64,000 bases of DNA. Origin: Petrosia ficiformis. Lineage: Eukaryota; Porifera; Demospongiae; Haplosclerida; Petrosiidae. The stretch's first letter is position 1. Each line of letters opens with the position of its first letter. The notes under the pieces were generated by a model that ran no database searches, was not told where the DNA came from, and saw only the letters and a list, made by a program, of their open reading frames with translations. Shown here piece by piece: positions 38,116 through 50,468 of this stretch. The stretch is taken from assembly GCA_947044365.1 (NCBI GenBank), contig OX345652.1, positions 2,684,940-2,748,939 of the forward strand, in the 5' to 3' direction. The position numbers and the translations under genes were made by a program.

Positions 38116-40122
38116 TCAATCTTGAGGAACAATAGGTGGACATAAATTAATTAAAGCACAACAAACTCTAACTATTTTATCTATGGTACATGTATCATCT
38201 TCACTGTTATCTGAAATCAAAGCTATAGGTAAAACGCTTTCTAATAATCTTTATAGTAAACTTTTGTTTTAGTACTCAGATTACTCTTTCTACATGGATT
38301 CTGACAATTGATAGTTCTCTGCTCCAATCCACTTCCACCTTTTCTAACTGGTTTTTACCCCTTGTAAAGGGAGGTGTCTTTAATTCTGCGAGAGTCATGC
38401 TCGCATAGTCTTCACAAGTGAACCCCCGGTCAGCTATAATGACATCACCTAAAACATTATTATCATGATGAAATTGATGCGAAATGATTTATTGTAACTC
38501 ATATCCATGATGACATTGTCAGGTAAGAGGTGATTTATCAAGCCAGACTGCTCTACTATCTCTTTATCAGAGATCCTTCCTCCAAACGATTTTGAAATAA
38601 AAGAAATAGTTCCTTGAGGTGTAATACCAATTAGAAACTTGACTGTTGAATGATGCTTGTAATTGCTCCATACTTGAGCCCTTGCAAGGAGATCTGATGG
38701 TCGCTCGATGAAGATTTCTGAATAGTCAATAATTAAAGCACATTTGTGAAAAAACTTTCGAAATGATGATGGCATTGTGAGCCGAAGTACTTCCCTGTCT
38801 GGCCACTTCACTAACTTTGATGTGCAAACATACATAATACTAAGCACACGATGAAAATTTCTAGATACACTTGTACGATGAATACCAAAACGAAAGGCAA
38901 TGTCTTCATCCATTAAGTTCAGGCGTATTTTCAGAAAAAACATCATAATCATATGAAAGTGTGACAATTTACATTTACCACTATGTGGTAGGGATGGTTT
39001 TACAAGGTCATAGAGAGCTTTAAACACACACCATTCGTGTAGACCTAATAAAATGATGTCAAAATCATGATAAACACTAGGAGAAATATGATTACTTACC
39101 AGTATAAAATCTTAAAAGGTCTCGTTATTGCTCAGTACATGTTCTGAAATCATTGAGCCTTGTTGTAGACAGGTGATGGTTTCATTTTGACTTTGAACTT
39201 TCTCTCGAAGCTTGTGAACTTCATCTCGAAGCTCATCACACACCTTTGTTATCTCATCATGCTTTTTTTCAAATATTGAAATATCACTTGATGTCATTGT
39301 AGTTTGGCATGATACACCTATGTAAATGGTATAAAGTTTAGCTTAAATTTACAGTGTTAGTGTTAGCTAGTGTAATGAGGCTAACTTATAGACCTCATCA
39401 TTGTACTCTAAGTGTTAACTTACCTTACAGCCCTCATAATTGTACTCAAGTGTTAACTATTAGCTCTGTACCAGTATTAACTAGATCTTATCATCTGTAC
39501 CTTTTTGTTAGACAGTGCCTTACTTTTGTTTGTCGTTCTTTTTGTTTGCTGTATTCTTAAGTTGTGTGTGTAATCCTAGTTGTTGTTGAATATAGTTCTA
39601 GGATCTCTAACCCTGTCAACAATATTCCCTTATGTGGTGAAACTGCAACGCTACATTAGCATACCTGTTTCTACATCAACTAGAGGTATGTCATCAACTT
39701 CTAATCTCCTCTTTCTTGCCTTGAGGCGATCATAACGCTGCTGGGAAACTTCAGGTCTTACTGACGTGGTATAACCCATATTAACATGTGGAACCCAGTC
39801 AGGATGATCTATTTCTTCAAGCTGAGCTGGTTTACCTGAGTAATAGCATAATACTATAGTGAATAAACTACACGAGCCTTAGGTAGCAGCATTTAGTTAA
39901 AATTATACCTGATGCAAAGTGAGTAGAACAAACTCTACTGTTCTTGGAGGGAACCCAGTTCTTTCTGTTGATGTGATTGATCCATGCTTGCCGTCTCTTA
40001 CACAGTAATTCTTTGGTCTAATTTTTTCCTTTAGTGTCTGTGGCACTAGGTATTCTGAAGAAAGAGACTTTATCATGCCCACCACGCCTGTGGCAGTCCA
40101 CAACACAACAAGTAAGCACCAT
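38116..40122 (-). pseudogene. THAP-domain DDE transposase (ISL2EU/PHIS-like), broken, four exons
   Basis: Exon 1 (40122-39909) encodes a THAP zinc finger: CCVVDCHRRGGHDKVSFFRIP, then RRQAWINHINRKNWVP and RVCSTHFAS. Exon 2 (39835-39665) carries HPDWVPHVNMGY. Exon 3 (39317-39100) is a coiled coil (KVCDELRDEVHKLREKVQ). Exon 4 (from 39044) has a helix-turn-helix (DEDIAFRFGIHRTSVSRNFH) and the DDE_4 core (IIDYSEIFIERPSD, ARAQVWSNYKHHSTVKFLIG, IIADRGF, HVERVI). Splice sites are GT..AG. Damage: an in-frame TAG in the THAP domain (KGKN*TKELL), a frameshift at the end of exon 3, an insertion with a stop before IIADRGF, and TGA after HVERVI. Confidence 0.82.
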
Positions 40123-40399
40123 AGAAGCAGTCTCAGTAGCTGCACCTGTACTCCAGTAATTGCGGGTTGCCCTCCACCATGGTATGACGTAATTTTTGAC
40201 GTCACGTGCACTACCTCTATTACTGCAAGCACAGCATCCACTCAAGTCTGCAAGCGAACAGTATTTTTCGCTTATTCTCCCAACACCTCTTTCTCTCTCA
40301 CTAGAACTAGCCAAAAAGCAAGTATATACATCACACATACATCAACATCCCATTCTAATCTCCTTTTACTTTTTTCAAGTACCCTAAGCTAACTTCCAA

Positions 40400-41213
40400 G
40401 TAACATCAAAGGGCGAACACTTGAATCAAAGCACCTCCCGACCACATCCAACAACAAAGCGTTTTTGACAATAGAATGCCGATATGCCGCCACCACATTG
40501 GTATACACTGGTAATTTGGGGTGGGGATCCTGTAAATAGCAGTTTAAATTCAATATTCTATTAAGTTGGTTACTCTTCCTCTCTGACAGGAAGTTGTAAA
40601 ATTACAACCTTATAAAACTGAAAGTGTTATATAGCAACAATTAATTTGAATTTCAAAGGTGAATCTTTTGACTTCTTGCTGTTCTCTGAAGAACCGGGAG
40701 TAGTATACAACCACAAATACAAAAAAAGGTGATGCACTTACGTCAGAACTGACATTTCCTCCCACTGGGCTGTGAATTAGATGGACAAGACAAACAAAGA
40801 AAATTGTGCTATAATTGTAATCATGCATTTCCATAAAAATTCTTTAAAATTGCACTAAAACAGACATATTACCTAATTTAACTCATAAATATTCATGAGA
40901 CGCTTTCCTAATAACTGAGCAAGAGCTTCGGCACAAGAACTCAGGGCTAGAGTTTTGGGACAAGGCCTCTGAGCTAGAGTTTTGGGACGAAAGTTTAAGG
41001 TTAGGTTATTGGGGACAAAAGTTTACGGTAGTGTTCTTTTAGTGTAACTACAGCTATAACTAAAACCTTTCTGACATTTAGCTAATTAAACTGTAACTAA
41101 ATTACAAGTCTACTGCAATAACTATAATAATATGAAAATTGGCCAATAATGGACACTTAGTTAACATAAAAAAACTCCCTTTCTCACGGGAGTTCCTTTC
41201 TATAGCTGCAAAT
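40400..41213. other. Intergenic sequence between transposase and satellite
   Basis: No gene. The segment 41040-41165 is an inverted, diverged copy of 2290-2420 (shared TATTGGC.AATTTTCAT and GCAGTAGACTTG), a further dispersed repeat. Confidence 0.5.
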
Positions 41214-44110
41214 AGTAGACCCTAGACCCTAGATCCTAGACCCTAGACACTAGACTCTAGACCCTAGACCCTAGACCCTCTACAGTAGACCCTAGACCAT
41301 AGACCCTAGACCCTAGACCCTAGACCCTAGACCCTGACACTAGACCCTAGACCCTAGACTCTAGACCCTAGAACCTAGACCTTAGACCCCAGAGGCAATA
41401 CCCTAGACCCTAGACCCTAGACCCTAGATAAGAGACCATAGACACTAGACCCTAGACCCTACACCCGAGACTCTTGACTCTAGACACTATACACTAAACA
41501 CTAGACCCTTGACCCTAAAACCTACACCCTAGACACTTGACCCTAGACACTATACCCTAGACCCTAGACCCTAGACCCTAGACTCTAGACCCTAAACCCT
41601 ACACCGTAGACTCTTGACCCTAGACACCATACTGTAGACAATTGACCATAGAACCAGACCCTAGCCTCTAGAACCTAGACCATAGTACCTAGACACTGGA
41701 CCCTAGACCCTAGACCCTAAACCCTAGAAAATAGACCATTGACTATAGACCCTAGACTTAGACGGTAGACTATAGACCCTACACCCTAGAGCCAAGACCC
41801 TTGACATATACGGTAGACCCTAGACGCTAGACCATTTACCATAGACGGTAGACCCTAGACACTAGACCCTTCACCATAGACCGTAGAACCTAGACCCAAG
41901 ACACTAGACCCTAAAACCTAAAAAATAGACCATTGACTATAGACCATAGACATAGATGGTAGACTATAGATCCCACACCCTAGACTCTAGACCCTAGACC
42001 CTAGACCCTAGACCCTAGATAAGAGACCCTAGACCCTAGATAAGAGACCCTAGACCCTAAAGCCTTTACCCTAGAGAATAACCCCGAGATACTATACTCT
42101 AGAACTGGACGGTAGACGCTAGACCCTAGACCCTAGAACATAGACACTAGAAACTAGAACCTAGACACTAGACCCTAGACCTTAGACCCTAGACCCTAAA
42201 CTCTAGACACTAGACCCTAGGCCCTAGACCTTAGACTCTAGATCCTATTCTCTAGACACTAGACCCTAGACACTGGACTCTAGACCATAGACAATATACC
42301 CTAGACCCTACACACTAGTCCCTAGACCCTAGACAATAGACCATAGACAACAGACTCTACACCCTAGACTGTAGACCGTAGACCCTAGAGCCTAGAGCCT
42401 AGACCCTAAACTCTAGACAATAGACCCTAGGCCCTAGACCCTAGACTCTAGACACTAGGACTAGACCCTAGACACTAGACCCTAGACTCGAGACACTAGG
42501 ACTAGACCCTAGACACTAGACCCTAGACTCGAGACACTAGAACCTAGACTCTAGACACTAGACCCTAGACACTACACTCTAGAGCCTAGTGCCTAGACCC
42601 AAAACCTAGAGCCTAGAGCCTAGACCCTAGACCCTACATAGAAGACCCTAGACACTAGACCCTTGACACTAGACCATAGACCCTAGACAATAGACCGTAG
42701 ACCCTAGATCGGAGACCCTAGACCCAAGACCCTAGACAATAGACCCTAGACCCTTAACCATAGAACCTAGACCTTAGACCCTAGAACCTAGACCCTAGAC
42801 CCTAGACCCTAGACCCTAGACCCTAGACCATAGACCCTAGAAACTAGAACCTAGACTGTAGACCCTAGACCCTAGACTCGAGACACTAGAACCTAGACAC
42901 TAGACCCTAGACACTAGACCCTAGACTCGAGACACTAGAACCTAGACTCTAGACACTAGACAGTAGACCCTAGATACTAGACCATAGACCTATTCGGTAG
43001 ACCCTAGAAAATACACGCTTTACCATGAAACCTAGAACCTAGAACCTAGAGCCTAGGCCCTAGACATTAGACCCTACCATAGACTATAGACCCTAGACCC
43101 TAGACCGTAGACCCTAGAAAATAGATCATGGAATACAGACCCTAGACCTAGACGTTAAACCCTGGACCATAGACCCTAGACCCTAGACCCTAGACAGTAG
43201 ACCCTAAACCCTAGACCCTAGACAATAGACACTAGACCCTAGACCCTAGACCATAGACCCTAGATCCTAAATAGAGACCCTAGACCGTAGAGCCTAGACA
43301 CTAGAAAATAAATCCTAGATACTATACCCTAGACCTAGACGGTAGACCATAGACCCTAGACCCTGGACCATAGACCCTAGAAACTAGAACCTAGACACTA
43401 TACCCTAGACCTTAGACCCTAGAACCTAGACTCTAGACAATAGACCCTGGAACCTAGATTATATAGCCTAGACCATAGAACCTAGAACCTAGAACCTAGA
43501 CCCTAGACCCTAGAAACTAGAGCGTAGACCCTAGACCCTAGACCCTAGACCCTAGAAAATAGACCATTGACTATAGAGAGCCTAGACCCTAAAGCCTACA
43601 CCCTAGAAAATAAATCCTAGATACTATACCCTAAACCAAGACGGTAGACCCTAGACCCTAGATAATAGACCATAGACCCCAGAAACTAGAACCTAGACAC
43701 TAGACCCTAGACCCTAAACCATAAACAATAGACCATTGACTGAAGACGTTAGACCTAGACGGTAGACACTAGACCCTAGACACTAGAGACTAGACCCTAG
43801 ATAATAGATCTTGGATACCAGACCCTAGACCTATAAGGTAGGCCCTAGACACTAGACCATTTAACATAGACCGTAGAATCTAGACACTAGACCATAGACC
43901 CTAGACGCTAGAAAATAGACCATAGAATACAGACCCTAGACCTAGATACCCTAGACCATAGACCATAGACCCTAGACCCTAGACCCTAGACCATAGACAC
44001 TAGACACTGGACCTTACACCCTAGTCCCTAGACCCTAGACCATAGACCATAGACCACAGAACCTAGACCCTAGACATTAGACCCTAGACCCTAGACCCTA
44101 AACCCTTAAC
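41214..44110. repeat. Telomere-like interstitial satellite, (CCCTAGA)n, 2.9 kb
   Basis: Almost the whole stretch consists of a 7-bp unit CCCTAGA and close variants (CACTAGA, CATAGA, CGTAGA, CTCTAGA). The right end grades into CCCTAAACCCTTAACCC, which is telomere-like. Longer blocks recur within the array (for example around CTAGACTCGAGACACTAG at 42485, 42525, 42880 and 42925), showing internal duplication. No coding capacity. Confidence 0.93.
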
Positions 44111-45190
44111 CCAAAACCCTAAACTCTTATTGATTAACGCTATACCTAACACCCTAAACACTAAACCTTAGGGTTGTACTAGGGGGAGGGGTAGATGAAA
44201 CTCCAATCAGTTTCTAGCTTCTTGCTGCATGCAATCTGGTTCCAATCTGTATCTTTTGGAAGCCACACCCACCCGGGAGTATAATTACAGTGCCTAAATG
44301 TTTTCACTGATAGTTTGTGGTGGAGGGGGCGGTGGGCGGGAAACTCTGGTAGGGTAACTGTAGTATATAGCTCTCTGAGAAAGATCGGAGTTTGATAGTG
44401 TCTAAGAAGAGAAATTTTATGGTTTCACTGAAAAGCTACAGAATTCAGCTTCAGCCTCTTGCAACTATAAAAGTAAAATGAATTTTCAGAAAACGGCTTT
44501 ATGCGTTTTCTCAAAATGCATTGTACTTGGTACACGTACACGCCATGATTGGTGGGCGTGGCTTTCGTGGTTTTGTACTTATTACTATTGCAAAAATGGA
44601 GATTTTAGCCATATTTCCTCAATTACAGGACAATATGAAGCTGATCAGAACATATGACGGTTGGTATTACACCAGGTTAGTGTCATAATATATAACATTC
44701 CATTTTGAAACTGATTGGAGTCACATCCGCCTACTCCCTAGTACCACCTTAATGTTAATCATCTACACCCAAATACAACTTAAAATTTCAACAACAAAGG
44801 GACTGTGAAACATAAATTTGGATAATAATCCAACAACTGGTGTAAGAAAACTTGATAAGCTACGTATACCTTCTTCTCAAGCCACAAAACTTTTTAAGTC
44901 TCAGTAATATTATGTGCTATGGTTTCCAAGCAAAAACCTCTTTGATCTAAGTGTAAATATTAGGGAGAAACTAAAATAAAATGGCTAACCTTCAATTACT
45001 TCTTGTTCAGCCATGACAACAGAGGTTGTTTATTATCTCTTTTAGTTTTACGTCGATCCATTATTTATCGGTTTTAGGTCGGCGATGGTGGTTATTTACC
45101 GGTTTTAGGTTGGCGAAACCATCGGTTTCGAGTTGGCACGTATGTTCGGCTTGGACTAAAGGGGCCACCATATCATTTAATATTTCCTGT
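44110..45190. other. Spacer between two satellites, no gene seen
   Basis: Mixed sequence with short G-rich stretches near 44180 and 44320. A short open frame at 45026-45244 looks random. Confidence 0.45.
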
Positions 45191-45194
45191 TTTC

Positions 45195-46010
45195 CTTTAA
45201 AATTGAGTGAAAATGATAAATTTAGCGTAAATCCATCAAAATAGTTCATTTTTCATAAAAATTGAGGAAAAACACTAAATTTAGTATCAATTGTTCAAAA
45301 GTATCCCATTTTCTTTGAATATAGAGTAAAAAGGCTAATTTTAGCATAAATTGGTGAAAAAAAGCTCATTTTCCATTACGTATATTTTACATACATTTCA
45401 GAATAGTCCATTTTCCAGAAAATATTCATTACATGTTGATCAAACCTTTTATAAATCCATCAAAATTGTCCATTTTTTCTGAGTAAAAATGCTAAATTTA
45501 GCATACATCCATCAAAATAGCCCATCATTGAACAGAATTGAGTAAAAATGCTAAATTTAGCATACATCCATCAAAATGGTCAATTTTTCCTTGAAAAGAA
45601 TCGAGTATAAATGCTAAATTTAGCATAAATTCATCAAAATAGTTCATTTTTCCTTAAACTAAATTGAGTTAAAATGCTAAATTTAGCATAAATCCATCAA
45701 GACTTTAACAATCGAGTATAAATGCTAAATTTAGCATAAATTCATCACAATAATTCATTCTTCCTTACACCAAATTGAGTAAAAATGTTAAATTTAGCAT
45801 AAATCCATCAAGACTTCAAAAATCAAATATAAATGCTAAATTTAGCATACATTCATCAAAATAGTTCATTCTTCCTTAAACCAAATTGAGTAAAAAATGC
45901 TAAATTTAGCATAAATCCTTCCTTAAAATTCTGCAAAAAATCGATCAAACGAGTAAATTTTTCTTTAAAATTGAGTAAAAATGCCTACATCCCTCAAATT
46001 AGGCCATTTT
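45195..46010. repeat. AT-rich tandem satellite with a GCTAAATTTAGC core
   Basis: About a dozen diverged units of roughly 60 bp, each with AAATTGAGTAAAAATGCTAA, the palindrome GCTAAATTTAGC, ATAAATCCATCAAAATAG and TTCATTTTTCCTTAAA. Clear cores occur near 45490, 45550, 45613, 45680, 45725, 45833 and 45898. Confidence 0.9.
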
Positions 46011-47385
46011 TCCTTTTATATTGTGTAAATTGGGTATTCTGTCCCATTCCTGGTTTGTAGGTACCCCTACCCCCCTTGTAATCCAAATAGCTATAATCCC
46101 TCTAAAAACAGTGTATAACCTACATTTATATAAAGCATGTTTAGTATGTTCCCATAATTGAAAAATAACATTGTACCATCCATTATGATAGGTTGTTGTT
46201 TACTTTCGATGTTCCTAATTGAAAGCACAAATTTACTATGTATCCATTAACTAATATATACATGGCTACCTATTAATTTCAGCATTCATTGACACAGCTG
46301 TATGGGAACTGACATAGTTTGCAGTGTTATAAAGTGAATAGAAAACAACAAATGATATAACCAAATGGCCACAAGTGATATAAAACATCAGAATGATGGT
46401 GTATTTCTCAACAAACTCTCTCTATCACACTCATAATGCACCAAGCTTGTGAACAAGATAATGTCTAAGCACCGATACCAATAGTTAATATTTGTTACTC
46501 ATTTCCTACACACTAATACTTAGTATCATTATCCAGGGTAAACCTTCCACCACTGTGTATACTTCATGATATAAAATTGTATCTCTTTAATTAAAATTTT
46601 AATTATAAGAATAATATATAATTGCTTGTCAACCAGCTATTATTACTATTGAACACACACATGCACAACACACACACACACTATTTCAAACTGAATGAGG
46701 AAAAACAGCAGTGTTATTTATAACTTCCATTCGGGTTGGGCTCAAAGAAGCCCTAACAAGTAGGTGTTCTCGTGGTTGCCATGTTTGTAATGACTGAAAC
46801 TCCCATCTCATTATACATCCAGAGACTTCATCAGGATATTCAATACTACAGAGAACCTATACAGTAGGATGTGAAATGTGAAATCATTAATGAGAAGATG
46901 CATCTAACTAAACAAACTGACTATATATTATAATCGTAGTACGTACAGTTTAACATGAAAACACTCTCAAAATGCACAGAAATTTTTTTAAAGAAATCCA
47001 ATTGCATAGTGTTGTGTGCCAAACTTTTAAAGCATCACTGTTGCTGAGATACGGCTAATCATATCTCTAAAAACTAATGATGTCTTTGAGTGTGCAATAA
47101 GCTACTTACCAAGAACAGTGGTAGTTCATGTGATCAGTATTAAATCACTTAGAATACACTTACCTGGATTTACTATAATACATGATTTAATGTGTGCAAT
47201 TGGATGATGTCATAAGAGTCTCAGTAATGCATGAGGCAAATCATTATTATATGATAGTGACCTTCCTACAATTAAAAAATGTAAAGATATTGTAGAAACT
47301 GAGGTACTAAATCGTTTTAGTACACAAAGAGCAGGACAAAGTACCTGTTTTAACTTCTGCAGTCAATCAACGTCACCATCATCTT
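46010..47385. other. AT-rich DNA, no gene recognised
   Basis: Only short CA-rich runs (near 46660) and random short frames. Confidence 0.45.
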
Positions 47386-47518
47386 ACAGAACCTGACCAC
47401 GAGGGGTGTATCAGATATACACGAAAATGATATTCATAATCCTCAGAGCATAGCCCAAGGGATAATGAATATCATTTTCATGTATATCAAATTCACCCGA
47501 TGGCGTGGCATGTTCTGT
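47386..47518. repeat. Palindromic MITE, family R4, copy 1
   Basis: A hairpin with ends TACAGAAC and GTTCTGTA and inner arms ATATACACGAAAATGATATT / AATATCATTTTCATGTATAT. The flanking TA on both sides suggests a TA target, as in mariner-type MITEs. A second copy lies at 60123-60255. Confidence 0.78.
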
Positions 47519-48041
47519 ATGGCTTGTATTCCATAAGTTGAAAGACGTCATATTTGCTATGTGTATCCTAGTAACCATAAATGTGTCATGCTACCTGTCT
47601 CCTAGTAACTGTTATTGCATCATAAGACATTTTGTAGTAAACTGGATATGAAGAAGGCAAGGGACAAAAAGAACAGTGAAACATTTGTACCAACCATTGC
47701 AAACAAGAGACTGCAGCTATCTTGAAATAGACCTACAAAGGATCGTTTTGCTTACCTTGAAGATAAAGTAATCAATCAGTAAGATGATTTGTAGGAGGTA
47801 AATATCCCGAGTTGTTGTTTATCATATACATAAGTGAGCCATTCAGTGATCTTCTCATAATCTCTTTTGAATAAATGGTGACTTATTTCATTGCTGAACT
47901 TCGTCATGTTGATGGTGAGCGATACCCTCCAATAAAGTATTTTTTTCTGGGATTCTTTGATACAAGAGATTATGTACTTCTAATTCTCTGAATATATTAG
48001 ACATGAAGGATACCAGATTCAAGTCAATCCAAGATGCGTGT

Positions 48042-48203
48042 TGTAATGTTTAGTTATAATTATTTATCCTTAATGTGTTATGTTATTGTAGTTATAATAA
48101 TTAATGATGTCATGATTATGTAGAACACATGTTAGAGAACACATGTTGGAGAAGAACTAAATCTGCTAACATCCTTTATACTACTAGACTACACAACATT
48201 ATA
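48042..48203 (+). repeat. 5' LTR of the gypsy element
   Basis: 162 bp, almost identical to 50307-50468. The differences are small indels (GTGTTATGTTATTG against GTTATTG; GTAGAACAC against GTAACAATAAGAACAC). Confidence 0.93.
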
Positions 48204-48243
48204 ACTGGCGACGAGGATAAGATTTACTTCTATTTAGCTAATT

Positions 48244-48867
48244 ATGGCAGGAAGAATCGATTTGATACCACTTCAAGTGTTTGACCCGATCAGTGACCCT
48301 AGTTCTCTAAGCCAGAGATGGAAGAGTTGGAAGCGACGATTTGAAACTTACCTGATAGCTTTGAATATCACAGATGACAAGCAAAAACGGGCTCTGCTAC
48401 TTTATCAAGCAGGACAGCCAACGCAGGAAATATTCGAGACCATCCCCGAGACTGGAGATGATTACCAAACAGCTATGACAAAGCTAGATGAATATTTTGC
48501 ACCCAAGAAAAATGTAGATTATGAAATTTTCCAATTTCGACAAGCAGTTCAGCTGAAAGATGAAATGGTTGATCAATTTGCTACCCGACTGAGAAAGTTA
48601 GCAGCCTATTGTGAGTTTCTTGACCTAGATAGAGAATTAAAGTCAGCCATTATTCAGAATTGTCACTCCAAACGTCTTCGAAGATTTGCTCTTCGGGAAG
48701 AAGCTCTCACACTTGAAAGTCTTCTGTCGAAAGCCCGATTGTTAGAAATTAGTGAATCGCAAGCAACTGGCATGGAAACTACATTGTCTCAAACATCACC
48801 CGAGTCAGCAAATTTCATTCGTCAAAGGGACGTTTTCCTAAACCTCCACGACAATCAGAAAAGTTAA
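48244..48867 (+). CDS. Gypsy Gag protein (capsid part)
   Basis: A 207-codon frame beginning MAGRIDLIPLQVFD with the retrotransposon Gag fold pattern (WKSWKRRFETYLIAL ... DYEIFQFRQAVQLKDEMVDQ ... FATRLRKLAAYC). The zinc knuckles follow in another frame at about 48873-48990 (CRKCGQAW....C and CHKCGKPNHFAKVC), so one frameshift, natural or damaging, separates them. Confidence 0.88.
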   Translation: MAGRIDLIPLQVFDPISDPSSLSQRWKSWKRRFETYLIALNITDDKQKRALLLYQAGQPTQEIFETIPETGDDYQTAMTKLDEYFAPKKNVDYEIFQFRQAVQLKDEMVDQFATRLRKLAAYCEFLDLDRELKSAIIQNCHSKRLRRFALREEALTLESLLSKARLLEISESQATGMETTLSQTSPESANFIRQRDVFLNLHDNQKS

Positions 48868-48869
48868 AT

Positions 48870-50087
48870 CAGTGTCGTAAGTGTGGTCAAGCGTGGCCAC
48901 ATCAGAATGGTCCATGCCCAGCCAAAGGTCAGACCTGTCATAAATGTGGTAAACCTAATCATTTTGCGAAAGTATGCTTCTCCAAACAGAACAATATACA
49001 AGGGAGAAACAACATACATAGACGCCCACCTCAGCATAACCCAAAATCACACATCCATCGGGTTTCAACAGAACAATGTGAGGAAGTAAGTAGTAGCAGT
49101 GACGATGAGTACCTCTACACATTGAATAATGACCCAACAGATGCCAAAACCCCAGAAGTATGTGTCAAAGTCAACGGTGTTTCTATTGAGATGATTGTTG
49201 ACACAGGTGCCTCCACAGATATATTGGATCAAGACACATTCACCAAAATAAAACATCTAAAGAATATCAAGCTACAAACTCCTACTAAACGTATTTTTGC
49301 TTATGGTTCTAAGTCACAGCTCCATGTACTTGGAAAGTTTGACACCGAGATAGAATTCAAGAACAATTGTCATACCTCTACTGTTCATGTGTTACAAGGA
49401 AACCATGGATCACTACTAAGTTACAAAACAGCTTCTAACCTTGGTATCATTGATGTAAATCTTCATCGAATTGACGAGCAGTCACTCACCTCTGAAAGGT
49501 TGGTGCAGCAGTATCCAAATGTGTTCAAAGGGATTGGAAAGTTAAAGAATGTTGACATCAAGCTACACATTGATGAGACTGTGCCTCCGGTAGCCCAGTC
49601 AGCTCGCCGCATTCCATTCCACATGAGAAAGAAAGTTTCTAAAGAATTAGAGAATCTAGAACGACAAGGAATCATTGAGAAAGTAGAAGGACCAACTCCC
49701 TGGGTTTCTCCATTAGTTGTCATCCCTAAGAAAAATGGTGATGTTCGACTCTGTGTCGATATGCGAATGGCTAATAAAGCGATAAAGCGTGAAAGACATC
49801 CAAGTCCGACTGTTGATGATTTGATCCACATCCTGAATGGAGCCACAGTATTTTCGAAACTGGATTTACGTGCTGGTTACCATCAACTAACATTAGCAGA
49901 AGAGAGCCGATATATCACGACATTTACCACTCACAAAGGTCTACGACGATATGCCAGATTGAATTTTGGTACGAACTCAGCAAGTGAAACATTTCAGAAA
50001 GTCATCAACAAACAGACTGGAGATATTCCTGGTTCGTTGAATATCAGTGATGATGTCATTGTATTTGGCACAATGATGATATCCTGA
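48870..50087 (+). pseudogene. Gypsy Pol: zinc knuckles, protease and truncated reverse transcriptase
   Basis: After the zinc knuckles, the main frame 49122-50087 encodes the aspartic protease (IVDTGASTDIL), then reverse transcriptase blocks ARRIPFHMRKKVSKELENLE, WVSPLVVIPKKNGDVRLCVD, FSKLDLRAGYHQL and ISDDVIVFG. The YxDD-like motif appears as SDDV because the line reads NISDDV. The frame then stops and the sequence jumps to a short tail and the purine tract. Most of reverse transcriptase, RNase H and integrase are missing, so the copy cannot move by itself. Confidence 0.88.
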
Positions 50088-50306
50088 CAGAAGTTGATGT
50101 TGCTCCCTCACCAGTCAACTCTGTTCCTCCGATCAATGTGAGAAGATATCCGAATCGAGATCGAAGACAAACTCAACGATATGGATATGATTAGTGAGTC
50201 TTGTGAATTTGTACAATAACTATATCAATTTATCTGATTTATTAGTAGTGTAATGCATTCCTTATGTTTTGTTGTGTAAGAGTTCATTATCAAAGAAAGG
50301 GAGAGT

Positions 50307-50468
50307 TGTAATGTTTAGTTATAATTATTTATCCTTAATGTTATTGTGGTTATAATAACTAATGATGTCATGATTATGTAACAATAAGAACACATGTTAG
50401 AGAACACATGTTGGAGAAGAACTAAATCTGCTAACATCCTTTATACTACTAGACTACACAACATTATA
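50307..50468 (+). repeat. 3' LTR of the gypsy element
   Basis: The partner of the 5' LTR, followed by the duplicated target CGTGT. Confidence 0.93.

Larger units (their letters stand above)
48042..50468 (+). mobile_element. Ty3/gypsy LTR retrotransposon, internally deleted
   Basis: Two 162-bp LTRs (48042-48203 and 50307-50468) run from TGTAATGTTTAG to ACAACATTATA. A 5-bp target duplication CGTGT flanks the element (48037-48041 and 50469-50473). A primer-binding-like site ACTGGCGACGAGGAT follows the first LTR, and a purine tract AAAGAAAGGGAGAG precedes the second. Gag, protease and the first half of reverse transcriptase are present; the rest of pol is deleted. Confidence 0.95.

Noticed and set aside
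40075..40392. Ser/Thr-rich plus-strand frame over the THAP exon
   Set aside because: Antisense shadow; the minus strand has the zinc-finger signature and splice sites.
41214..44110. Possible CRISPR-like array
   Set aside because: The unit is 7 bp without spacers of constant length, and the setting is eukaryotic.
45026..45249. Overlapping 62-72 codon frames on both strands before the AT satellite
   Set aside because: Short, without similarity or splice context, and running into the satellite.
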